NCBI GenBank assembly: GCA_046046455.1
Contig: JBJOJS010000099.1
Span: forward strand, 1-22,417
Direction: 5' to 3'
DNA: 22,417 nt
Origin: Mxb001 sp046046455
GTDB taxonomy: Bacteria > Actinomycetota > Actinomycetes > S36-B12
Under the pieces are notes generated by a model that saw only the letters and a program-made list of their open reading frames with translations, did no database searches and was not told the DNA's origin. Below, piece after piece: positions 1-6,485 of the stretch. A program made the translations under genes and the position numbers. Each line of letters opens with the position of its first letter. Position 1 is the first letter of the stretch.

Positions 1-1
1 G

Positions 2-211
2 AACCAGGTCCTCGCGCAGATCGAGCTCTTCACCAAGCTCGACCAGTACCCGCTGGGCGTCTACACGCTGCCCAAGCACCTCGACGAGAAGGTCGCACGC
101 CTTCACCTCGACGCGCTGGGCGTCCGCCTCACCGAGCTGTCCAAGGACCAGGCGGAGTACATGGGCGTCGACGTCGCCGGTCCGTACAAGCCCGATCACT
201 ACCGGTACTAA
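2..211 (+). CDS. ahcY: S-adenosylhomocysteinase, C-terminal 69 residues (5' end outside window)
   Basis: This is the 3' end of adenosylhomocysteinase (SAH hydrolase), the cytosolic NAD-dependent enzyme that splits S-adenosylhomocysteine into adenosine and homocysteine and so keeps methyltransferases working. The open frame enters from the left edge and ends at TAA 209-211. The visible residues include YTLPKHLDEKVARLHLDALG and a terminal GPYKPDHYRY, the conserved tail in which the Lys and Tyr reach the NAD site of the neighbouring subunit. The stretch is complete at its C-terminus and shows no damage. In mycobacteria this gene also lies just before mtrA (recalled synteny). A strong inverted repeat follows 27 bases after the stop. 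Confidence 0.95.
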   Translation, partial: NQVLAQIELFTKLDQYPLGVYTLPKHLDEKVARLHLDALGVRLTELSKDQAEYMGVDVAGPYKPDHYRY

Positions 212-238
212 TCAGCACCGCTGCTCATCAGCAACGAG

Positions 239-308
239 CACGTCACCAGCGCCTCGAATTCCGCGCGCGACCGAGCGTCGAACGCGGAATTCGAGGCGCT
301 GGTGCGTG
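239..308. repeat. Large perfect inverted repeat, probable terminator or structured element
   Basis: Positions 244-265 and 283-304 are perfect 22-nt reverse complements around a 17-nt loop. Allowing T243 to bulge, 239-242 (CACG) pairs with 305-308 (CGTG). Inside the loop, CGAC 268-271 can pair with GTCG 277-280. Each arm carries GAATTC. No T-run follows on either strand, which is common for actinobacterial terminators. It lies between the ahcY stop and the CPBP protease gene, so termination of ahcY is the simplest role. A small non-autonomous repeat is an alternative. Confidence 0.8.
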
Positions 309-327
309 TAGGGGCAGCCGACTGACC

Positions 328-333
328 TAGCCT
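328..333 (+). promoter_or_regulatory. Candidate -10 element for a leaderless CPBP protease transcript
   Basis: TAGCCT matches the TANNNT -10 pattern and lies 6 nt before GTG 340. No Shine-Dalgarno sequence is present ahead of either GTG 337 or GTG 340. No convincing -35 is seen. The assignment is inference from spacing only. Confidence 0.35.
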
Positions 334-339
334 GACGTG

Positions 340-1134
340 GTGACCGACGAGCAGCCTCCACCGCCGGCGAGCGTGCCGACCGTGGCTCGACCCCGCCGCG
401 CACCCGCCGACTATCCGGGCTGCCCCGTCACCGTCGACATCGCCCTCGCTCAGGGGCGCACCCTCATCGCCCCCCGGTGGGGGATCCCTGACGCGATCAT
501 CCCGCTGCTCGGCTTCGTGCTGCTCTCCGTCGCGGTGGCCCTCGCCGGGTCCTTCCTGTCGCTGCCGCTGCCGTGGCTCCTCCTGCTCGGCCTCACCATC
601 CCCTGGATCGCGCTAGCTGGCTGGCCGCTGATCACGACGGCGTTCCAGGGCAACGGGCCACGCATCGACCTCGGCATCCGGCTGACGTGGAGCGACGCGG
701 GCTGGGGGGTCATCGGCGGGATAGCCGCACTCATGGCCGGCGGCACGATCGCCCTGGTCCTCCAGGCGATCTTCGGCGAGTTCACGTCGGCGGCGGGGGA
801 CGTGGGTGAGCAGATCCGCGCCGAGGGACCCCTGCTCGCGGTCATCGCCTTCGCCCTGTGCCTGGCCATCGGTGCCCCCATCGCCGAGGAGCTCGCCTTC
901 CGCGGCATGGCGTACAACGCCCTGGCGAAGCGGGGGCTCAGCGCAGCCTGGGTCATCGCCATCACGACGGTGGCCTTCAGCCTCTTCCACCTCGAGCCCA
1001 TGCGGGCCCCGATCCTCCTCGCAAGCGGGCTCGTGCTGGGCCTGCTGAGGTGGAAGACGCGCAGTCTCGGGGCACCGATCGTGGCCCACGCCGTCAACAA
1101 CCTGCCAGGAGCAGCATTCCTGCTCCTGGGATGA
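340..1134 (+). CDS. CPBP-family (CAAX/Abi-type) intramembrane metalloprotease
   Basis: A polytopic membrane protein of about 264 residues with all three signature motifs of the CPBP/Abi (CAAX protease Rce1-like) family. These are EELAFRG (Glu183-Glu184, Arg188), FSLFH (His217) and HAVNN (His250, Asn254); the Glu and His residues form the metal and catalytic site within the membrane. About 45 N-terminal residues are Pro/Arg-rich and probably cytosolic, followed by six to eight hydrophobic segments. GTG 340 is chosen because of a TAGCCT box 6 nt upstream; GTG 337 in the same frame adds one residue. The gene ends 12 nt before mtrA and may be co-transcribed with it. Substrates of bacterial members are mostly unknown. 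It occupies the place held by tmk in mycobacteria (recalled synteny). Confidence 0.9.
   Translation: MTDEQPPPPASVPTVARPRRAPADYPGCPVTVDIALAQGRTLIAPRWGIPDAIIPLLGFVLLSVAVALAGSFLSLPLPWLLLLGLTIPWIALAGWPLITTAFQGNGPRIDLGIRLTWSDAGWGVIGGIAALMAGGTIALVLQAIFGEFTSAAGDVGEQIRAEGPLLAVIAFALCLAIGAPIAEELAFRGMAYNALAKRGLSAAWVIAITTVAFSLFHLEPMRAPILLASGLVLGLLRWKTRSLGAPIVAHAVNNLPGAAFLLLG
1105..1129. repeat. 10-bp perfect hairpin at the 3' end of the protease gene
   Basis: CCAGGAGCAG (1105-1114) and CTGCTCCTGG (1120-1129) are perfect complements around the loop CATTC. The hairpin lies in the last coding codons of the protease gene and 17 nt before the mtrA start. It could attenuate read-through into mtrA or stabilise mRNA. 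No T-run follows. Confidence 0.5.
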
Positions 1135-1146
1135 CACCATGATCCC

Positions 1147-1824
1147 GTGAGGGGACGAGTCCTGGTCGTCGATGACGACGTCGCGCTGGCCGAGATGCTG
1201 GGCATCGTCCTGCGCGGCGAAGGCTTCGATCCGGTCTTCTGCGCCGACGGCGGCGAGGCCCTGCAGGCCTTCCGCGACTCCCGGCCCGACATCATCCTGC
1301 TCGACCTCATGCTCCCGGGCATGGACGGCATCGATGTGTGCCGCGCGATCCGCCTCGAGTCCGGCGTCCCCATCGTGATGCTCACGGCCAAGAACGACAC
1401 GGTCGATGTCGTCCTCGGGCTCGAGTCCGGCGCCGATGACTACGTCGTCAAGCCCTTCAAGCCCAAGGAGCTCGTCGCTCGCCTGCGCGCGCGCGTACGC
1501 CGCAGTGACGAGCCCGCCGCGGGCACGCTCGAGATCGGCGACGTCACCATCGACGTGGCCGGTCACGTCGTGCGCCGGGCCGGCAAGATCATCCCGCTCA
1601 CGCCCTTGGAGTTCGACCTCCTCGTGTGCCTGGCGCGCAAGCCCTGGCAGGTCTTCACGCGCGAGGTCCTCCTGCAGGAGGTATGGGGATACCGGCACGC
1701 CGCCGACACCCGTCTCGTCAACGTCCACGTGCAGCGACTGCGCGCCAAGATCGAGCACGATCCGGAGCACCCCGAGATCGTGCTCACCGTGCGCGGCGTG
1801 GGATACAAGGCCGGCCCGCCATGA
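1147..1824 (+). CDS. mtrA: Two-component response regulator MtrA
   Basis: OmpR/PhoB-class response regulator, 225 residues, the usual MtrA length. The receiver domain (residues 1-120) shows the acidic pair Asp9-Asp10, the phospho-acceptor Asp53 in LLDLMLPGMDG, Thr80, Tyr99 and Lys102. The C-terminal winged helix (about 127-225) ends in the hallmark VNVHVQRLRAKIE and VLTVRGVGYKAGPP. In Mycobacterium, Corynebacterium and Streptomyces, MtrA controls envelope, cell-division and osmoprotection genes. The start GTG 1147 has no Shine-Dalgarno; CACCAT 1135-1140 lies 6 nt upstream and could be a weak -10 for a leaderless message. The stop overlaps the mtrB start in ATGA, so the two are translationally coupled. 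The family call is very secure; regulation is inference. Confidence 0.97.
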   Translation: MRGRVLVVDDDVALAEMLGIVLRGEGFDPVFCADGGEALQAFRDSRPDIILLDLMLPGMDGIDVCRAIRLESGVPIVMLTAKNDTVDVVLGLESGADDYVVKPFKPKELVARLRARVRRSDEPAAGTLEIGDVTIDVAGHVVRRAGKIIPLTPLEFDLLVCLARKPWQVFTREVLLQEVWGYRHAADTRLVNVHVQRLRAKIEHDPEHPEIVLTVRGVGYKAGPP

Positions 1825-3482
1825 CCGTCGGCCCGACGAGTCCCACGACTCCGAGGGCTCCCTCGGCCCCGATGCACCTCATCACCCTGTGGCGTCGATC
1901 CCTGCTCCTCCGGGTGACCGTGACCACCCTCATCCTGTCGATCATCGTCATGACGATCCTCGGATTCCTGCTCCTCTCCCGCGTGACCACGGGCCTCCTC
2001 GACTCCGCCGAGCGCACGGCTGTCACCGAGGCGAGCGCAGGATTGATCGACGCGCAGCGCATCTCGGCGGCCGCAGCGTCGGGCACGAGCGCGGCCTCAC
2101 CCGCGAGCATCGTCGACACGATCGTCGCCTCGCTCGCCGCGCGAGCCGGTTCGCCGCCCCAGTACGACGTCCTGCTCCTGGCCGGCGAGACCGAAGGCAC
2201 CGCACCCGAGCGCGGTACCAACCTCGTCTCCGATGCCAGCGTCCCCCCGGAGTTGCGCGAGACCGTGCTGCTGACGCAACGGCAGTCATGGACCTACACC
2301 GAGATCCGATACCTCGACGGGCGCAGTGCACCGGGCATCGTCGTGGGCGCACCCCTGGCTGTCACCGACGTGGGCACCTACGAGCTCTACTACCTCTTCC
2401 CGCTCACCAATGAGGCGAGCACCCTCGACCTGGTCCGCAGTACCGTCGTCGGCACCGGCGTCCTGCTCGTGGTCCTGCTGGGCGCGGTCGCCGCCATTGT
2501 CACGCGCCAGGTCGTCGCGCCCGTGCGGTCCGCAGCGCGGGTGGCCGAGCAGTTCTCCGAGGGTCACCTGCGTGAGCGCATGGCTGTGCGCGGCGAGGAC
2601 GACCTCGCACGCCTCGCGATGGCCTTCAACGACATGGCGGCGAGCCTCGAGGAGCAGATCCACCGCCTCGAGGAACTCTCCGCCGTGCAGCAGCGCTTCG
2701 TCTCCGACGTCTCGCATGAGTTGCGCACGCCACTCACGACCATCCGCATGGCCGCCGACCTCATCTTCGAAAGCCGCGGAGAGCTCGATCCGCCCACCGC
2801 GCGGTCCACGGAGCTGCTCCAGAACCAACTCGATCGCTTCGAGAACCTCCTGGGCGACCTGCTCGAGATCTCGAGGTACGACGCAGGCGCCGCTGTCCTC
2901 GATCTGGAGACCATCGATCTCGTCTCGCTCGTACGGCGTTCGGTCGACTCCGCGCGTCCCCTGGCCGAGCGCCGCGGGAGCGAACTCATCGTCACGGCAC
3001 TCCTCGACCCCTGCCCGGTCGAGTGCGATCCGCGGCGCGTCGACCGGATCCTGCGCAATCTCGTCGACAACGCCGTGGAGCACGGCGAAGGGCGTCCGAT
3101 CGACGTCACCATCGCGGGAGACGGCTCGGCGGTAGCCGTCACGGTGCGCGACTACGGCGTCGGACTCTCGAATGACGACATCGCACACGTCTTCGACCGT
3201 TTCTGGCGGGCGGACCCGGCGAGGGCGCGCACCACAGGCGGCACCGGACTCGGCCTCTCGATCGCATCGGAGGACACCCGTCTGCATGCGGGATGGCTCG
3301 AGGCGTGGGGCGCACCCGGCGAGGGCGCATGCTTCCGCCTCACGCTCCCCTGCCGAGCCGACGTCACACTCGAGCACTCACCTCTTCCCCTCGTGCCGGT
3401 CGACGCCAGTGCACCCGACCCCGCGGAAGCCGATGACGCGAGGGACGCGGCGCAGTCCGATACGGCGGAGGCCCGCGCATGA
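1821..3482 (+). CDS. mtrB: Sensor histidine kinase MtrB
   Basis: Membrane histidine kinase of 553 residues, partner of MtrA. Order: short cytosolic N-terminus, TM1 (about 32-53), an extracytoplasmic region of about 150 residues, TM2 (about 207-230), HAMP, then the HisKA domain with HELRTPLT (phospho-His299). The ATPase follows, with the N box (Asn413, Asn417 in RNLVDNA), DYGVG 444-448, FDRFWRAD, and TGGTGLGLSI 472-481. The sequence EDTRLHAG after the last box resembles the MtrB-specific EDARLHGG. ATG 1821 is chosen over longer in-frame starts inside mtrA because it gives the ATGA overlap and a correct N-terminus. The C-terminal 55 residues are a variable Asp/Ala-rich tail. The stop overlaps the lpqB start in ATGA. 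Confidence 0.96.
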   Translation: MTVGPTSPTTPRAPSAPMHLITLWRRSLLLRVTVTTLILSIIVMTILGFLLLSRVTTGLLDSAERTAVTEASAGLIDAQRISAAAASGTSAASPASIVDTIVASLAARAGSPPQYDVLLLAGETEGTAPERGTNLVSDASVPPELRETVLLTQRQSWTYTEIRYLDGRSAPGIVVGAPLAVTDVGTYELYYLFPLTNEASTLDLVRSTVVGTGVLLVVLLGAVAAIVTRQVVAPVRSAARVAEQFSEGHLRERMAVRGEDDLARLAMAFNDMAASLEEQIHRLEELSAVQQRFVSDVSHELRTPLTTIRMAADLIFESRGELDPPTARSTELLQNQLDRFENLLGDLLEISRYDAGAAVLDLETIDLVSLVRRSVDSARPLAERRGSELIVTALLDPCPVECDPRRVDRILRNLVDNAVEHGEGRPIDVTIAGDGSAVAVTVRDYGVGLSNDDIAHVFDRFWRADPARARTTGGTGLGLSIASEDTRLHAGWLEAWGAPGEGACFRLTLPCRADVTLEHSPLPLVPVDASAPDPAEADDARDAAQSDTAEARA

Positions 3483-5182
3483 GTCGCACACGCGCGCTGA
3501 TCGCGCTCATCGCACTGACCGCGCTGCCACTCCTGGCGGGTTGCGCCTCCATCCCCACGAGCGGCCCGATCCAGCAGGGTGTGGAGGTCGGCGTCGAGTC
3601 GACCGATCAGGTCATTCGCGTCATCGCACGTCCGCCTCAGCCGGACATGACGCCGACGCAGATCGTGTCGGGCTTCCTGCAGGCATCGGCATCCTTCGAG
3701 GACGATCACGCGGTCGCCCGGCAGTACCTCACCTCCCAGGCCGCGACCATGTGGGATCCATCCCGCAGCGTGAGCGTGTACGACGGCGTCCCCACGATCG
3801 TCCCCGACGGGGTCACGAACGTCGACATGACCGCCACGCGCGTCGGGTCCATCGACGACGAAGGTCGCTATGAGGTCGAGCCTCCGGGCGGTCTCATCGA
3901 GGACTCCTTCCGCATGGAGTTCGTGGACGGCAACTGGCGCATTGCCACACCCCCCCAGGGTCTGCTCCTGTCGCGCTCGGACGTGGAGCGCGCCTTCCGG
4001 GCGTTCGAGGTCTACTTCCTCGACCCGACGTTCACCACGCTCGTGCCCGACCCGCGCTATTTCCCGGTCGACGGACCGACCCCGGCGACGGCACTCACGC
4101 GAGCGCTCCTGCGCGGCCCCACCGAGTGGCTTGCTCCCGCGGTGCGCACGGGCTTCCCGGACGGCACCACGCTCGCTGTCGACGCCGTGCCGGTCATCGA
4201 CGGAGTGGCGCGGGTCGATCTCGACCCGCAGGTCAGGCTCGCCGACGAGGAGACGCGGCGCGCCTTCTCGGCGCAGCTCACCTGGACCCTGCGCCAGGTG
4301 CCGGGTGTTCGCTTCCTCGATCTCAATGCCGGCGGACAGGTGCTCGACGTCGGCCTCGTGCCCAATCCCCAGCCCATGGATTCCTGGCCGTCGTACGACC
4401 CCAATGCCATGCCCGGGGGCGAGGGGGCGCTCGGGATCTTCGGCGGCCGCGTCATCGACCTCGCGCGCACCCCGCCTCTCCCCGTGACCGGTGCCGCGGG
4501 ACTGGGCAGTCCACCCCTCGACGGCCTCGCCGTGTCGCTTACGGGTCAGCGCATCGCCGCACTCGACGCCGACGCGCGCGTATGGCTGGGCTCGCTCGTG
4601 CCCGGTGCACCACTCGTCGAGGCATCCGTTGATCCCGGGCAGTCACGACCGTCTTTCGGTCGGGGTGACGATGCGTGGGTTGTAGGCCCCGACGGCACAC
4701 TCCGGCGCATCGACCCCGACGGCAATGCCATCGTCGTCCCCGTTGACGGCCTGCATCCCAAGGCCGAACTCGAGTCGATTGCGATCAGCCGCGATGGGAC
4801 ACGTGCGGCACTCACGATCCGACGCGGTCCCCGCACCTTCGTCATGCTCGCGATCGTCACCGTGCGCGAGGAGGCGCAGAGGATCGAGTCACCCGTGCGC
4901 GTTGACAACCGGCTCACCACGGTGAGCGATGTCGCGTGGGCGGACGATGATCGGCTCATCATGCTGGGCGTCGAGGGCGCAGGGTCTTCGGGAATCTTCG
5001 AGGTCGACCTCAGCCGGTGGCAGGTGCGTGCGCTGGGTGCCCCGCCCGGGGCCGTGCGCATTACGGCGGCGCCCGGTTCGCCGATCCTCGCGGCTACGCA
5101 GGACCGTCGTATCTGGACCTACACCTCCGGGCCCTGGCGCCTGGGACCGCGCGGATCCAGCCCGGCCTATCCGGGGAGCTGA
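3479..5182 (+). CDS. lpqB: Lipoprotein LpqB, MtrAB-associated
   Basis: Secreted lipoprotein of 567 residues. A hydrophobic signal peptide ends in the lipobox LLAGC with Cys22 as the lipidation site. A GerMN (spore germination/sporulation-type) domain lies at about 195-295, and the rest (about 330-567) is the LpqB beta-propeller-like domain with repeated WVGPDG and IAISRDG-type strands. In mycobacteria LpqB interacts with the extracellular part of MtrB and affects MtrA phosphorylation (established); here the same role follows from its place as third gene of the overlapping operon. Length is close to the family norm. It ends 11 bp before the convergent manA stop, and I see no terminator hairpin in that gap. 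Confidence 0.95.
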   Translation: MSRTRALIALIALTALPLLAGCASIPTSGPIQQGVEVGVESTDQVIRVIARPPQPDMTPTQIVSGFLQASASFEDDHAVARQYLTSQAATMWDPSRSVSVYDGVPTIVPDGVTNVDMTATRVGSIDDEGRYEVEPPGGLIEDSFRMEFVDGNWRIATPPQGLLLSRSDVERAFRAFEVYFLDPTFTTLVPDPRYFPVDGPTPATALTRALLRGPTEWLAPAVRTGFPDGTTLAVDAVPVIDGVARVDLDPQVRLADEETRRAFSAQLTWTLRQVPGVRFLDLNAGGQVLDVGLVPNPQPMDSWPSYDPNAMPGGEGALGIFGGRVIDLARTPPLPVTGAAGLGSPPLDGLAVSLTGQRIAALDADARVWLGSLVPGAPLVEASVDPGQSRPSFGRGDDAWVVGPDGTLRRIDPDGNAIVVPVDGLHPKAELESIAISRDGTRAALTIRRGPRTFVMLAIVTVREEAQRIESPVRVDNRLTTVSDVAWADDDRLIMLGVEGAGSSGIFEVDLSRWQVRALGAPPGAVRITAAPGSPILAATQDRRIWTYTSGPWRLGPRGSSPAYPGS

Positions 5183-5193
5183 ACGACCCGCGC

Positions 5194-6255
5194 TCAGTCG
5201 CCGGTGACGATGACGGCCCGGCCCGCGGGCTCGATGACCGCGTCCGCCTCCGTCGGCGCCCACACTGCGGCGCGACCCTCGCCCACGACCTCACCGGCAC
5301 CCGGGCCGCCCGTGATGCGCACGTCGCCCTCCAGGGCCAGGACCAGGCGATGCCTCCCCTGCGGGAGTGAGCACGGCGCTGCGGAGACGAGCAGGTCGAA
5401 GGGCATGCCGGGAGGAGCGAGCGGCTCGTCCGGCGACGCACTCAAGCGCTGGGGCACGCGATCGCGCGACACGGCGTCGAGAGCCTCGTCGACGGCGATG
5501 GGCTTGCTCGTCAGGCCCAGGCGCAGCACGTTGTCCGAACTGGTCATCACCTCGATGCCCAGGCCTGCAACATAGGAGTGGACGATGCCTGCAGACACGG
5601 CGATCGCCTCCCCGGGCTGGAGGACGTCGTGCTCGAGCAGAACGCTCACGAGTACGCCGGGGTCCCCGGGGAAGGATGCGATCACGCGCTCCAGCGCCCT
5701 GACCGCCTCGGGACTCCATCCACGCCGAGACGCGGCGTCGACGAGACGAGCCGCAAGGGCCGCGCGCTCATGGGGATCCACGTCGAGGACGCGGCGCACC
5801 GATGCCACGGGGTCGCCCGCGCGGACCACGTCAACGACATCTGCGGGGGCTCCGGCATCGGCGAAGAGGCCGGCAGCGTCGTCGGGATCGCGCCACCCGG
5901 CGTGGATGTCGAAAGGTTCGATCGCGACGAGCATCTCGGCCTTCTCAGCGTCATCGGCATACAGCGGCGAGCCGGAGGCCCAGCCTTGGCTGGCCAGAGC
6001 TCCGTCGGGATGCACTTGGATCGACAGTGGCGTGCCTGCGGCGAGCAACTTCACCAGTGGCATGCCGCGATGCTCGACGAGATCCGCGAGCAGCAGACCC
6101 GCATCGGGTCCGGTGACCACAGGTGTCGGGCCCGAGGGATGCGTGCCGAACCACAACTCCGCCTGGGGTGCGCCGGTCGGGCCATTCCAGCGGGCCAGCC
6201 CGTCGACGATGCCCCAGTCGTAGTCCTTGACGGCCCCCGCGACGATGTGCGGCAT
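5194..6255 (-). CDS. manA: Mannose-6-phosphate isomerase, class I
   Basis: Zinc-dependent type I phosphomannose isomerase of 353 residues that interconverts fructose-6-P and mannose-6-P, the entry to GDP-mannose. The metal ligands expected from the E. coli enzyme are visible: Gln80 and His82 in SIQVHPD, Glu107 in EKAEML, and His226 in GIVHSYVAGLG. Other class hallmarks are DYDWG near the start, AELWFGTHPSG, and TSSDNVLRLGLTSK. ATG 6255 is chosen because the protein starts exactly at the conserved N-terminus and its first base overlaps the stop of the Trm112-like gene (TGATG). A longer open frame upstream is out-of-frame read-through of neighbouring genes. It is the last gene of the DUF3499-manB-Trm112-manA series. 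Confidence 0.96.
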   Translation of the reverse strand: MPHIVAGAVKDYDWGIVDGLARWNGPTGAPQAELWFGTHPSGPTPVVTGPDAGLLLADLVEHRGMPLVKLLAAGTPLSIQVHPDGALASQGWASGSPLYADDAEKAEMLVAIEPFDIHAGWRDPDDAAGLFADAGAPADVVDVVRAGDPVASVRRVLDVDPHERAALAARLVDAASRRGWSPEAVRALERVIASFPGDPGVLVSVLLEHDVLQPGEAIAVSAGIVHSYVAGLGIEVMTSSDNVLRLGLTSKPIAVDEALDAVSRDRVPQRLSASPDEPLAPPGMPFDLLVSAAPCSLPQGRHRLVLALEGDVRITGGPGAGEVVGEGRAAVWAPTEADAVIEPAGRAVIVTGD

Positions 6256-6473
6256 CAGGCCTCTGCCGCGCCCCGCGGTGCGGTCGCCTCGCCGGGCGGG
6301 ATCGCCTCGTCGAGCAGCATCACGGGGATCCCGTCGCGGACGGGGAAGCCACGGTGGCACACGGTGCACACGAGCAGCGCGCGCGGGGCATCGACCTCGA
6401 GCGCCCCATGCGCCTCGCACGGGCACGCGAGGATCTCGAGCAGCAGTGGGTCCAGGCCCAGGGTCGTCGACAT
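6255..6473 (-). CDS. Trm112-family zinc-binding small protein (UPF0434-like)
   Basis: A 72-residue protein of the Trm112/UPF0434 family. The fold signature LLLEILACP at the start and CTVCHRGFPVRDGIPVML in the second half is clear. Eukaryotic and archaeal Trm112 proteins are zinc-ribbon activators of methyltransferases; the bacterial role is not settled. Family members usually carry two CxxC knuckles. Here the first is CPCEAH, a CxC followed by His, so the zinc site is altered. ATG 6473 is chosen over GTG 6488 because AGGAGG sits 6 nt upstream. The stop overlaps the manA ATG by one base. It sits between manB and manA, where mycobacteria carry a SIS-domain protein (TobH-like; recalled synteny). 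Confidence 0.88.
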   Translation of the reverse strand: MSTTLGLDPLLLEILACPCEAHGALEVDAPRALLVCTVCHRGFPVRDGIPVMLLDEAIPPGEATAPRGAAEA

Positions 6474-6479
6474 GCTCGT

Positions 6480-6485
6480 CCTCCT
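6480..6485 (-). promoter_or_regulatory. Ribosome binding site of the Trm112-like gene
   Basis: AGGAGG on the minus strand, 6 nt before ATG 6473, starts within the manB stop region. It decides the start in favour of ATG 6473 over the upstream GTG 6488. Confidence 0.8.

Noticed and set aside
1626..1820. N-terminal extension of mtrB into mtrA
   Set aside because: Residues are a frame-shifted reading of MtrA; ATG 1821 with the ATGA overlap gives the expected MtrB N-terminus.
613..3377. Long antisense open frames opposite the CPBP protease, mtrA and mtrB
   Set aside because: They mirror well-conserved genes and show no motif, start signal or plausible composition.
4646..4662. Hairpin CGACCG-TCTTT-CGGTCG inside lpqB
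   Set aside because: Short, lies mid-gene with no regulatory context; likely chance in high-GC coding DNA.
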